Source: Aphelenchoides besseyi | Lineage: Eukaryota; Nematoda; Chromadorea; Rhabditida; Aphelenchoididae | Assembly: GCA_024699855.1 (NCBI GenBank) | Contig: JAMPIQ010000002.1 | Location: forward strand, 992,001-1,056,000 | Direction of reading: 5' to 3' | Length of the DNA: 64,000 bases | Part shown: positions 48,257-61,477 of the stretch, piece after piece | Position numbering within the stretch: position 1 is the stretch's first letter | How the letters are laid out: each line of letters opens with the position of its first letter | Translations under genes and position numbers: made by a program | Notes under the pieces: model-generated | Databases searched by the model: none | Seen by the model: the letters and a program-made list of their open reading frames with translations, nothing else | Told to the model about the DNA's origin: nothing

Positions 48257-49414
48257 TTATATGTTCGTTTGACAGGATTGTACAATTGTAACACCACTAT
48301 TCGCGGATCGTTTAAGGCAAAAAACATGAGAAGTTAGTTGGCGAATCTTGTTGACGGTTATTTCACGATAAGGTCTGAAAACAGGACTTAAACTGTGAAT
48401 TTCTACTTACCGTATAAATACTATCAAGCAAGTATAATTAAAAAACGAATTCAACGAGAAAATTAAGCAGACAATTGTAATGTAAATTTGTGAATGAAGA
48501 GATCGAGACATTGAAAACCAAACTAGAACTATCAGCGGGATAAATACGAAAACGTAACTTCCCAGAACTTGAACTCCACATGCACGTAGAAGAATCTTTT
48601 CCAAATTCAATACTCTAACATGTTCATTGCGCTTAAGTAGATGGTGAGTGTAATTGAATAGGAAAGCGTATAGTAAAAACAAGAACGTGGAGAACAGGAA
48701 CCCAACAAGAGAAAGTCCAATTATCGTTGAGTATTCGGAACTTATAATACAGATAACTGATGGTTCACTTCTGTATACTTCTTTCATTATTGGAAACGTT
48801 GCAATAGCTTTATTTCGATATGGACCATGATCATGCAACATAAACGGCAACAAAAAATCTTAATCCAACCGTTTAGATCGAATGTTTGAACTCACCAAAA
48901 TGAAAGCGAACGGAAGAATCAAAACGCCAATGTGCAACCACGGAGTGATAATACGATACACACAAGAAACTCGAGAGTAATCGGGAAACGCACAGACGAA
49001 TCGATGGACTAGAGCCGAAGCAAACGCGTGTGTTTTGCCAATAAACTTCATCCAAAAGAATAGAACCAATGATCGCGAAACATCGGTGTTGGTGCCACGA
49101 AAGAAACGCGAAGACGGAAACAAACAAACTGGTCCCGGGAAAATCAATATCGGTTGGAAAGAAGAGACGATCCAATTAAACAGGAAACTCCAAACGACTT
49201 CATTTAAAAGAAACCAACTAAAATCGATTAGAAATGACTGACAGTGGACTTGCCGATAGACACCTATTTCTTGTGTTGAACCACGGGTTATCATCAAAAC
49301 AGAGAAAACGAAAACCATTGTATTCAGAATCGTAAAAAGATGTCCGATCCACGAGTAGATATCAATTCCTTTTTCATCGACCAGTTCGTTCATTACTGTC
49401 TTATTCCAGTCCAT
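48257..49414 (-). CDS. Serpentine receptor (Srh/Str-like 7TM)
   Basis: The start is MDWNKTVMNELVDEKGIDIY (49414). The first exon carries about four membrane segments and ends at a gtgagt donor near 48894. The second runs from the LPFMLHDHGPYRNKA region through three more membrane segments to FNYTCLIVFI. The last exon reads RPYREITVNKIRQL and ends QTNI with a TAA at 48259-48257. The xPYRE end marks the Str/Srh superfamily, so it belongs to a different group from the other receptors of this cluster. The boundary of exon 2 near 48860 is approximate. No break is seen. Confidence 0.72.
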
Positions 49415-50091
49415 TACAAACAGTAATAAGATAACTTTTTAGTAGTCTGAAACAAGTCATTTAGTTTATTACTAAAAGCAATTAGCGGTATCGACACAAA
49501 TCGGAAGTTCATTTGCATCTGTTCCTCGAATTTGTGAACAATTTTAAGGACCTTTAATTAGATTTACGTCATATTTAAGTTCATGAAAGCAACTACGTTT
49601 ACAACGCACTACTTCAATTGGTGTCTGAAACCCATGAATGATTAGTATCAATGACGGCCGAAAGCAGTAAGTCGATTTCTTGCTATTGTTCAATGCGTTC
49701 GGCTCAATATACCTTCTGATTAATTTAATTACTTTATTGAGTTCAATTCTATGCGTTTCTGTGTGTAAAGTTTGTAGAAATAGACGGCTTCTGAACCACA
49801 CCTCTGTGTAAGAACAAAAGTCATTAGCCAGATTCGTCAGTTAAAACAATGTTATTAAATTGGTTGATCGTTGTTTATTTGATTACAAACTAAACTTTAA
49901 ACGTTTCGTATGCCTCTAAGACTGAAACAACTAGTCACTAAGTGCAATTAATATTTGCATTTAGTCGTACGAAAACGAATAACATCGACTTTATTTATGC
50001 AATACGGTAGACAGTCTGAATTACAATACAAAATTAGAATTAACAGAATTCCGATAATCCAGCGATTGTCCTTATTCACTTTATTTCTATG
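49415..50091. other. Spacer, no gene supported
   Basis: AT-rich. The 85-residue minus frame at 49544-49801 shows no domain or splice context. Confidence 0.4.
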
Positions 50092-52101
50092 CTACTTGTT
50101 ATAACCATCAAATGATATATTTACAGTTGACTGTTGAAGATGACGAGTTGCAGGTTGGTACACTTTTTCGAATTTCAACTGAAAATGCTGTTACATGATA
50201 TATTCTTTCAGATAACAAATACCTTCTCTGCCGCCGTTGCCTGTTGATATTGACGCATTCGACTTGTGTGCTGGTTAAACCGAATTTTCTTATATACATG
50301 TGTAATTCCAACGTAAAGTTGCTCTTTACATTGATTAGTCAAGTAGTTGGTGTTGAAGTTTGTTTGGAACGGCGTGTGAGACAACACGAAGTTGTAGAAT
50401 TTCAAATCGTCCAACGTCGCACAGATCAAAAGTTTGGCGCATGGATCAGAATTGACCACACAAAATTTGATGAAATCAGCCGTGGCAGCTTCACGAATTG
50501 GCGCAAGATGTCGTTCTAACAACTTCTTGATGTCGTCATCAGTCCGAATCTTCTTTTCAATTATTTTTGCCACGTCAACGACACCTGAAATTGCAGTATA
50601 CTAATAGAAATATGATTGTTGCTGACTTAGTTGACTTTTCGGCGTTTGAACTGTTACCATTTCTTGTTCCATTCTTTAGCCATCAACGCCATTTGTTTTC
50701 TTTTTGATTCCGAAACCGATTTGCCCTCTGCCGCGAACAAATTTGCTACCTAAATTTAACGCATTTAAAATACTAAGCTATAAACTAACTTGTTGTATAC
50801 GCTGAGCCACGCTGTAGCATTGAAGCTGTGTGCAATGATAGGACATATAACGGCTTTCTGCAGTTTTGTAAGTGCATTTCGATTCACATAATGGCAGTTT
50901 TTGGTCGCGGCAATGGTACAATACGTCTTCGTTTTGGACCTAGAACGTCATTTTTCATGCCCTAACACGGCGAACTTACGTAAATGTGGCGTGTAACTGG
51001 ACAATTCGAACTCTGTTGGTGTCTTTCTAAATTGACTTTTTGCGTCGCCACATAATCGCAACCAGGTTTTAGGCATGGAAATCCAGGTTTCGAATCTAAT
51101 GCCTAAACACATCATATTAATGACTGTCATACAAACTTTTTTCTTACCGAGTCTCTTCGTCAAGAGCTTTGGCTGCTTGTTTCTCGGGTGTCTTCTTCAC
51201 CACGTAATCCTTAAAAATAAAAACAGTTGAAAACAAATGTTGAAATCCATGAACGAAAAATAGATGTACTTTTTGGTGGTCTATTTACAATGTTTGAAAT
51301 TCACTTACCGCGACCTTGTTGATGGCTTTGAATGCCAAGTTGCCGAGCGTCTTCTTGTCTTTTCCATTTTTTTGTTTCTTAAGGGGGATCCGCGACAGTG
51401 TTTCAGGTGGAGTCGATGGACCGGCAGCTGAAGGGGTTGTTGATGCTGCTGGCAACTCAACGACATCATCGTCAATTTCGCACGATGGATGTTGTGCGTC
51501 TTGTTGAAGCGAAAGACCCTCGTACTTCGCTCGCTTTACTACTTGCTCTGTCGAGTTTTCAGGTCGACCTTGTTTGGCCGCTTGTCTTGGTCCAACCTTC
51601 TTCAGCATGATGTCGTTGAGGATTTCACGCATCCGTTTTCGTTCCTCATTAGCTGTCCAAGCTGTGAGGCTTTGGTCGATGTTGTCGTTGGTGATGATTT
51701 GACGTGCGTATTCGGAGATGAAGACTCCGCAGTTGTAAGAATCATCCGACGTTTGTTGGCAACATCCAGGAAGTGTTTGTTGCGCAATTAAACGGACATC
51801 TGAGTTGAATTGCTGTCCAACTAACTTGACCATTCGTTCGACAAATTCTTTCAGTTCAGACTCAAGAGGCTGGTTCAATGGGTCGTAGTAGTCGGCGGCT
51901 TGCAGCTCTTTGCGGACGAATGGTCGTGCACGACACCGAGGGCAGCGTGGCGAGGATGTGGATGGCTGCCAAATACTCATGATCGTTGAGCATCGAGGCG
52001 AAAGCACGATCATCATTTTGTCTGTTGTGTTCTTCCGTTTGAAGCAATTCCGCCAAGTTTGCAAAGTTTACATCGACATTGTCAAGTGTTGGATAGTCCA
52101 T
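50092..52101 (-). CDS. Composite Ulp1-like protease / zinc-finger gene, possibly transposon-derived
   Basis: The start MDYPTLDNVDVNFANLAELL is at 52101. The first part contains LNDHEYLAAIHILATLP, then in another frame YYDPLNQPLESELKEF and QQTSDDSYNCGVFISEYARQ. The latter pair resembles the catalytic Asp and Cys strands of C48 (Ulp1/SENP-like) proteases; the His-Trp motif that should lie between them is not found. A basic linker (RIPLKKQKNGKDKKT) leads, after splicing, to a Cys/His region: PCLKPGCDYVATQKVNLERH plus HCRDQK..CESKCTYK. A C-terminal part has YLTNQCKEQLYVG and ends FDGYNK (TAG 50094-50092). The 51.9-kb frame change and one junction near 50640 do not resolve, so the gene may be decayed. 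Ulp1-like proteases are common in eukaryotic DNA transposons. Confidence 0.45.
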
Positions 52102-53087
52102 TGCTATTCTTAAATTCTTCGAAGGTCGTTAAAGTTTCTAAAAAAAGAAGTAAAAGCGATTGAGTGAAAACTAAAGTCGCGAGTATTCGAAATGTCAATC
52201 AGTTCAGTTGGATAAGATCAAAAATAGAACCAATTCATTTCAGAAGCTTTCCATTAAAACCGATAGCGCCAATGGAATCTGAGTTTTGCAGAGAAATTCA
52301 AGTGCGAAATTAAAATAGGAGAAATGGCCAAAAAGAAATTGTATTTGCGTTTGAGTTCCAATGATCGCGGTGGATCGATCATAACCCCGGGTTGTCTACA
52401 CGAGATATTCATTCGCATCGTAAATTAATCTGATTGCGCCATAAAAATGTACACGCTTTCCCGCAGTAAAGATCGTTGCGTCCAAGCTTCTCGACGGTAA
52501 TCATAATGACGATTAGGTCATTTTTCGACTATTTGATCGTTGATGTTTCTGCTACAATGACATCGACGTACCGAACTCAAACAAAATGGTCGTGTGAATA
52601 CGATCTCGACATCTTCAACTCATTGAGCTATCAATTGCCGAATCAGTTCTTCATAAGCAACTTCGATCTACACTTTGTGTGGGATTTGTGGATGTCGTTG
52701 TTTTGTTTGTATCAATTTGCAAACCGACAAAGTGCGTCTCCAAGGAATTGGAACATTACAAAAGGAACGGTGAAACGAACATAATCTTTGTACTTTGCAT
52801 TCTCTGTTTAAAAAAAGCTTTGAGAAAGCCATATAACACAAATGCCCACAAGTAAAATCGAAAGTGTGAGCAGCGGTAGCCAATCACAAGCACTCTTTGT
52901 GAGGTCAAAAAAATTACCAGACAGACGGCTTATCGAACAGATTACCCGCAGTAAAGAAATCGCCGTCGATTGGCAGTAACATGATACTTTTCAATGATCA
53001 ATGATCTGTCCACGTTCATGGGCGGAGATTGAGCGATTTTCTGAGCAAAAAAGGTTTCTGATAAGGAAATCGAACGGATTTTGAGGA
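52102..53087. other. Spacer, no gene supported
   Basis: The 102-residue plus frame at 52476-52784 and the minus frames at 52668-52883 and 52991-53191 lack recognisable features. The final part is the upstream region of the small peptide gene at 53192. Confidence 0.4.
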
Positions 53088-53094
53088 TATAAAA
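53088..53094 (+). promoter_or_regulatory. TATA box of the small peptide gene
   Basis: TATAAAA followed by a G run lies 98 bp upstream of the ATG at 53192. A good TATA match at this distance supports the small gene being expressed. Confidence 0.5.
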
Positions 53095-53191
53095 AGGGGG
53101 TAAAACTCACGAATAAGTTACTTGTCTTCATTGTCATCGCTCCATTCCCTCCTATTATCCATATTGCCACCAGCACAAAGTTCACAGTCAA

Positions 53192-53373
53192 ATGAATCGG
53201 TTCGTGTTAGCCGTTCTCCTTGCACTCCTCACGGTCCTGAACGCCGTGAATCTGCCATTTCTGCAGTCTGATGGAGGAGTCATGGTATAAGTTTTAAATG
53301 TGAAACGACTGTAATAAGCATTTTTTAGATTCGGCGTTTCGTTTTAAGCGTCGTGAGGTCTGAGATAGTTTGA
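53192..53373 (+). CDS. Very small secreted peptide
   Basis: Exon 1 (53192-53284) gives MNRFVLAVLLALLTVLNAVN, a textbook signal peptide, then LPFLQSDGGVM. A gt...ttttttag intron (53285-53328) joins in phase 0 to IRRFVLSVVRSEIV and a TGA at 53371-53373. If the intron were retained the peptide would end at a TAA directly after GGVMV. Total length is 45 residues. No family is recognised; a secreted signalling or antimicrobial role is possible but not shown. It lies 160 bp from the convergent cellulase gene. Confidence 0.5.
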
Positions 53374-53532
53374 GCCATAAATTAAATCGAAGGATTCGGC
53401 CATATGACGACCTTTTGTTGTGCTTATACGTTCGCAAATTGAAAGAAAATTGTATGGAAGCAGTGAAATTAACAACGAGATCAATGCTGTGAAATGCAAC
53501 ATGTTTATTGGAATCTAATATTCAAATGCTCT

Positions 53533-54294
53533 TCATTCGTCCGAGCGAATGCATTTTGTTTTGGAAGTGAGTTCAACTGGACATTTGACCTTCTTAAATG
53601 AAACAGTTGGATTGGCCGCATTTTTGAACCAATCGAAACGCCATTGACAACCAGGACGAAGAACAGCGGGCAATTGATCGCATTCATCGCGTGAACTTAT
53701 TCCGCCATATTGTTCGCCCCATCCCTGGGACGGAGCATTATATTGCGATGAGCAACCGTTGAACATCCCGACTCCACCACCAGGCATAGCAATATCAAAG
53801 TGATTAGCTTCGTAGTCGTCACCAGTGTTGGTTGCTTGGATTAACATCGTTTTGCCAGCTACTGGGCCACTGGTAAATTCCATTTGATAACATCCGCAAC
53901 ACCAGCCTGCTTCGTTTGAGTTGGCGAATTTCACTGCAGCAAAACCGTACGAAAACGTGTCGTTTACGGCCCACGGTTGTTGATTCGAACAGGTGTAGGC
54001 TCCTCCGTTATTATCGCATGACGATCGAGTATTTCCATTATCATTCAAGGGATTGTCGTGAATATCGCAGGACTGTACAGGTCCATTCTTGAACGAGCCG
54101 TGTTCTTTCCATCCACACGATTGTTTGCAACAGTCCCAATAACGAGTCGTATGTCCGGTTTGCATTTTCTCATCGCAATCCGCACTGAAAAACATTAGAT
54201 GAATGAAATTTCAAGCAACTTGTCAAAAATCAACGTTATTTTCAACTCACAATGCCAATGGAAGAAGAGCGAAAAGAACAATAAATTTGACCAT
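53533..54294 (-). CDS. GH45 cellulase (endo-beta-1,4-glucanase)
   Basis: The start at 54294 gives the signal peptide MVKFIVLFALLPLAFA, split by an intron (gtgagt...tttttcag) within it. The mature enzyme opens with TTRYWDCCKQSCGW, the GH45 signature with the catalytic Asp. The body has the conserved GYGFAAV-like SYGFAAVKF, WCCGCYQMEF, and HFDIAMPGGGVGMFNGC carrying the second catalytic Asp, then CDQLPAVLRPGCQWRFDWF. It ends RSDE (TGA 53535-53533). There is no carbohydrate-binding module. The enzyme hydrolyses internal bonds of cellulose and would be secreted, as an effector on plant or fungal walls or in the gut. GH45 in nematodes is generally explained by transfer from fungi; the intron and flanking nematode genes show it is resident here. 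Confidence 0.93.
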
Positions 54295-54595
54295 TTTTGT
54301 AGGTTGATGAGAAGCCTGAGTTCTGAACTTCTTTATATACTCGGGCCTTGAGTTCAACGAAACCGAAAGGCACGTAGTTGGCTAATTAGCTCAACTCAAC
54401 CCACGTTTTGTGCCCCACTAATAGCTGTGCAAACATTTTGCATTTTTGCAATCATCGCCCAATGAAACGATCCCATTGAACCTCTAAAGGTCACAAATGT
54501 TGCTCGATTAAACTCGCGCTGAGATTAAACATCGAGCAGAAAGATTATTGTATGTAGTTTATATCACATAACTAACAAATAGTTTAAACGGTGTT

Positions 54596-56776
<2,181 letters not shown>

Positions 56777-57233
56777 CTCAAACTCGAAAATAAAAGGAGA
56801 AATCTAAATGTTTACGAGTGAAAATGTTTTCGTGAAAAACAACCTTCAGACTCGCGAGTCAACTTCTCTACCGAGTTTCGCCATGTTTCTCGCGAAAACA
56901 CAAACCACAGATTGTGGTGTTTGTTCCACTTGCAAGCTTCTTAATCACAAGGGTTACCGTTAAGAATTGGAATTCGAAAAGAGTTCCAATTAGTTAGAAC
57001 AATGGAATAATTGCAGGGTTTGAAACGAGTTTACGACAACTTTTGTCCCATGAAACATCAGTTTTTGTATAACAGTGCTATAGCTCTTCATCTTGTTTAA
57101 GGTCAAACGTTCAATGGGAACGACATTTCCATTCCTCGAACTTGAAAACTCAAACACTTACGCTTACAAATTGTATTCTGTGCGATTAAAAGATTTTGAG
57201 TCTAGTCTTATTTTTCGAATTTTTCACATCGAA

Positions 57234-58340
57234 ATGAGCGCAACTGGAAACTCTACGGTTGTTTCTTTCAGCTCTGATGTGTTGCGTGAGATCATTCAAA
57301 TCAACTATATTGCCTCTTTGGCTGTTGGCATTGTTTTCAACTCGACTTTGATTTACTTGGTTCTCAGGCACTCACCCACTAGCTTAAAGCCCTATTGTCC
57401 GATTCTACTGGTTGCCGCTTTCACCGATAGTTATGTTATTTTAATTAGCGGTGCTACTCAGATGGACATACGTATTGTTAGCACCGGGAGTCTACTCGTT
57501 TTTAGAGGTCCTCTAAAGTATCTTCCAGAAGTTGGTCAATGGATTGTCTACAGCTTTCTGACCTCTTGTTTGACCCTCGAAGTTCTAATTCTGTTCTTAG
57601 AAAATTACTTTCGTTACTATTTCATGAGGACGTAAGTTAAAAATGAAGTTTGTTGGTACGTTTTGATGTCTAGACGAAACACGCTGCCGAAAGGCCATCT
57701 GATAGGTCTGCTTCTCGTTGTCTTTTGTTTAAGCTTTGGTCAAGTCCCGATCGTTTTCTTCAATTATTTTTACTATCCGGAAGATCATACCGAATATCAT
57801 GAGCGATGGTCTCCGGACAATCTCAACTCAGTTGTCAATAGCAAATATTCGAAACGCGGCTCCATTCTCAAAATACTTGGACAATATCAAACATCGCTGT
57901 CTTTAGGAGCTTTTGTTATGGCGGTTATTATTGCTGGTTTGTCCGTCTTGCTGATGCAAAAAGAAGTCGCAAACATGACCAAAAAGACGCGAAATCTATT
58001 CAATCAGTTCACAAAAACACTGATTACAAGGGCAAGCGTCAAGTTCATTCTTGATTCAAAAAGCTTTCAGATGGTTTTGTTTGGAATCAGTTCAGTTTTT
58101 CCACGAGTCATCTCACAACTCGGTGATGTCGCTCCGTTTCTCACCATAAATCCGCTTGTTATAAACACCATTAGTGTGATACTCTTTACGTGGTTTCCAA
58201 CAATCAATTCAATCTTCAGTCTTTTTTTTATTGGCGCCTACAGACAAATGTTGCTACGTGTTTTTCGAGTCGGAGCTAAAGTATTGCATTTGCGATCATC
58301 AGCCCAAATCTCAACAATTCGATTACGAAGCACCAGTTGA
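57234..58340 (+). CDS. Serpentine receptor, plus-strand member of the cluster family
   Basis: The start is MSATGNSTVVSFSSDVL (57234); an ATG at 57093 is possible but adds a non-family extension. Exon 1 runs through VILISGATQMDIRIV without the intron its paralogs have there, and ends at FMRT. Exon 2 starts RRNTLPKGHLIG. At LITR|MVLFG the paralogs have an intron; here the 42-bp stretch gcaagcgtc...ctttcag fits a GC-AG intron and would otherwise add 14 non-conserved residues. The protein ends RLRSTS (stop 58338-58340). The motif NMTKKTRNLFNQF and the seven membrane segments match the genes at 41809 and 46467. It is intact. Confidence 0.82.
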
Positions 58341-58675
58341 TTAATTATAACTTGTTGAATAAACTTTTGGAATAGCTCGAGCAATACTCGTAAGTACGTA
58401 TTATAACTACCTTCCTGTAGAACAAAATCAAACAACTCGCTTTCCGGGTTGTTTTATCAAAGAGTAACTTAAAAGATCGACGAAAATGAACATCGCGTTG
58501 TTTTTAGTTAAGAAACTTGTTTACCTCGGAAACAACACGTTGTTGTGATTTCGTAGTTCAAATTCACATGAGTGTTTCCCTTAATGTTCCAAAGTTCAAT
58601 TAAAATGTGTGCATTTTTCTCATAAGATTGAGTTAAACGAAAAATTTACTAATAGAAAAACTGGGCGAAAATAAA

Positions 58676-59304
58676 TTATTGTCTTAGTGCCTCCAATACT
58701 CGAGTGTAAAGTTGGACGTCGTCTTTGAGCAACTCCAGAAAATCTTCCGATAGTGCAAGTTGACTTTTGCCATCGTTCTTCTCAGCATAGTTAAGCACCA
58801 GTTGAGTCAAGGTATCATTTTGATACTCAATCGAGAGCTCTTGCACTTAAAGAAAAATAAATGAGTTTCTAGTACAACACAACATATGGATGCCAAGTAG
58901 CAAAGCAATTTATGCCTCATATTCGCGTTCTTCAAAAGTTCAGTGCTTGTCGATGACATACTTCTGTCGTTCTCGGCGACAACCAAAATCCAAAAGGCTC
59001 CGCGAATGGGAGAGAGCTTTATTCGACAAAAGCAAAACGACAATAAAAAAACCAAGATAGGGCCAAAACTGAGGTGTGTCGGCGTTGGGTCTTACAATAA
59101 ATTGTGTAGGGCAAAAACGAAAGGATCGATGCGGGACCTAACGGCCTTTTGGGGATCGATTCGCATCGACACTTCTGATAAGCGCAGTACTAATCCAGAT
59201 CTCCGTCATTCCATAAGCTCATTTTCAACTTACGGGAGTTTTCCATTGCCCTCTGAATTGTCATAAAATAAGGCCGAGAATCTACCAAGATTCCTCTTCA
59301 AGCA
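58676..59304 (-). CDS. Unrecognised protein, copy B of the converted pair
   Basis: Exon structure is the same as at 33884-34542: junctions such as GKLP|TALIRS, PKG|HPTPTHL, GPIL|LSPIRG and LASI|LQELS are identical because the DNA is identical. The copy-specific end reads LYTRVLEALRQ with a TAA at 58678-58676, shorter than copy A. Upstream of 59304 the minus strand continues into diverged sequence and no start was found, so the gene is partial in this model. Nothing in the sequence reveals its role. Confidence 0.55.
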
Positions 59305-59368
59305 CTATCAATCACAAATCTGCAAAGGTAAACGAGGTTGCTTATTTCACGACTCACAATGATGCATC
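58704..59368. repeat. 665-bp tract identical to 33942-34606 (direct)
   Basis: Partner of the tract at 33942. Offset 24762 bp with no length difference. Flanks are homologous but diverged on both sides, for example agtccatcggtcggcacatc here against agtctattagttaacacatt at the other locus. Confidence 0.85.
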
Positions 59369-60135
59369 AATAGTCAATTGACCGTATTGAGAAAGTCCAT
59401 CGGTCGGCACATCTTTCTGTTCAAGCCGCCGATCATCAATTGGCCTGTAGACCAAACTCCATTGGTTGTTGGTTTTCTGTAACTGAAGAATACTTAGCTT
59501 ATCTTCCTAACTTACGCGTCAGCAGTAATTGTAATCACAGGTTTCAGTTTTTGCGTCAATATTGGTTCCCAGACATCAGTTTTGGCTATTGGATTCATAG
59601 GCCACAAACCGGAGAATTCGCAAGAGCTATTTGAATCGGCGATCACAAACGAAAGTTTTTGCATCAGCGCTGGATTAGAACCCAACTGAAACTCTGAAGT
59701 TACAATGAAAGATTTGAATAGCGTACCCCAATTTCATCCGAGAAAACTTGTCCCTGAACTAGGCGTCGAGAATTTGTTTGCTCATTCATGTCCTTCAAAG
59801 TCATTGATTTTCTGCAAAATTTTAAATCTGAAGTGAAGAGCTTACGATGGTTCAAAAAATTGAATCTGATTATTCCCACAATTTTTGGGCTTGAACATCA
59901 CAATCCGATCCATGATTTTGCTTCTCAGTGTGCAGAAATAGAACTCGTGAGTATTCGTGTCAGTTTGTGCTGTTTTTGACAGTTTGATTTCCGTCCACAA
60001 AAACGATTGTTGGCTTATCTTGATTACTCGTAGACGATTGATTGAAAGTTCTTTGAACGGTCGAATTCCGTGCCTATAAACTCAACAATCAGAGAGCATC
60101 CATTCAACTCACTCTCTCAAATAAGTTTGAGAAAT
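59369..60135. other. Spacer with possible 5' remnants of the copy B gene
   Basis: The first part is diverged homology to the region just beyond 34606. The 63-residue plus frame at 59788-59979 has no domain. Nothing else is supported. Confidence 0.4.
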
Positions 60136-60814
60136 TTACTCTTTCACCGTAGTAGCCAATCCTTTGGAACGATGTTTGGGTTGACAGTAGAGCAATGAAA
60201 TAGTCCCAAGTCCATCCAAATACTCGTAACGTGCCAAAGCTCCGGTTTCTTTGTGGACAGCACCAACAGCTCCGAGGTTACGAATTTGAAGACTAAATCG
60301 AAGGTCTTTTTATTCGACGACAACAACTCACGCGATGTATTTCTCGTTTGCCGATGTTGTGTAGAGTTGATCTCGACAGATTTGAACGGCCGCTTCTTCG
60401 CTCAAACTAACAAAATAGTAACCGTCGGCCAACTCAATTTGTCGATCCATCACTGCGCATTGGTCGTCCGTTGCGTAGAATTGAACAATCGGCTCATCCA
60501 TTGTTGTGAATGGATGTGTTAAGTGTTCATGAAAGTACTCGACAGTCTAAAGCAACGGTTATGAACAACAAATCAACTCACATAGTTGCGAATATCTTCT
60601 CGAATAAGAAAGCCGTAATACGAGTTGTATTCGTTGAGAATTGGATGAACGGTCGAAAGAAACAAACGAGTAGCAGAACGAACAAAATTTGGATTGCGAG
60701 AGTTTGTATTGATTGGCAATTTCAAGCTGAAAACTTTGATTAACAAGTAATCTTAGAGTCTAACTTATCGCCTAAAAGCAAATGCAACATTTCAAAAAAC
60801 TGATTGTCTTTCAT
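60136..60814 (-). CDS. GNAT-type N-acyltransferase, short C-terminus
   Basis: A likely start is MKDNQFFEMLHLLLGD (60814), spliced to the exon with LPINTNSRNPNFVRSATRLF and LNEYNSYYGFLIREDIRNY, then VEYFHEHLTHPFTTMDE and VSLSEEAAVQICRDQLYTT, then IRNLGAVGAVHKETGALARY and PKHRSKGLATTV. The last two segments are the acetyl-CoA-binding motif A region (core strand plus R/Q-x-x-G-x-A loop) of the nematode GNAT/glycine N-acyltransferase-like family. The frame then stops at TVKE (TAA 60138-60136), before the usual final strand-helix. A further 3' exon was not found. It is therefore either truncated or mis-modelled at the end. Substrate is unknown. Confidence 0.55.
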
Positions 60815-61477
60815 CTTAACGCCTTCAATTCGATAGATGGTCAATTCTACGTCATTCAATCTTCCTTCCAACTAGTGTCTAACGGCCGCATAAACCCCAT
60901 GAAATCGCACATCTCTAGCCGTTCTCTTCCACAAGTTGCAATAATCACTGAAGTCAAATTTAACGATTCGAAGACCTTCAATCGCCATTTCACTCAAAGA
61001 AGAAAATGCAACAAACGAAAAGTTTGTTTTATTGCAGTTGTCAAGATATACCCTCTAGTTTGGTTGTTAAACTATGAACCACGCGTTCAACTTTGCACAA
61101 ACCTTAGATCAGAGATAAAAGTACTTTGCGCTTATTTCTGTGTAATGTTCGACTATGTCAATTGAGCACCACGCCTTCGAATTGCAGTAACGTTCTTTGG
61201 AAGCATAAACTATAGTCATCCTTTTTGTAAAGATTTTAGTCAGTAACTTCTCTTGATTGACACTCAACGAAGGTCTTAACTCACATAGCTTGGAATAAGA
61301 TGCTGAAAAGATGTTGTTGTTTGATACATTTTTCAGTTGGATCAATCGGAGTTTAAATTGTTCAAGTCGTTGAGGTGTTGCAGCACTTTGCTTATTCAAC
61401 AATCAACTGCATAATCGACAACTTGCTTTCAAACATGTCAGTTAAGTTTATTTTCAAAAATAAATCCAAACCAATGA
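60815..61477. other. Spacer, no gene supported
   Basis: The 127-residue plus frame (60782-61165) is antisense to the GNAT first exon, and the 97-residue minus frame (61109-61402) lacks features. Both are treated as chance. Confidence 0.4.
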
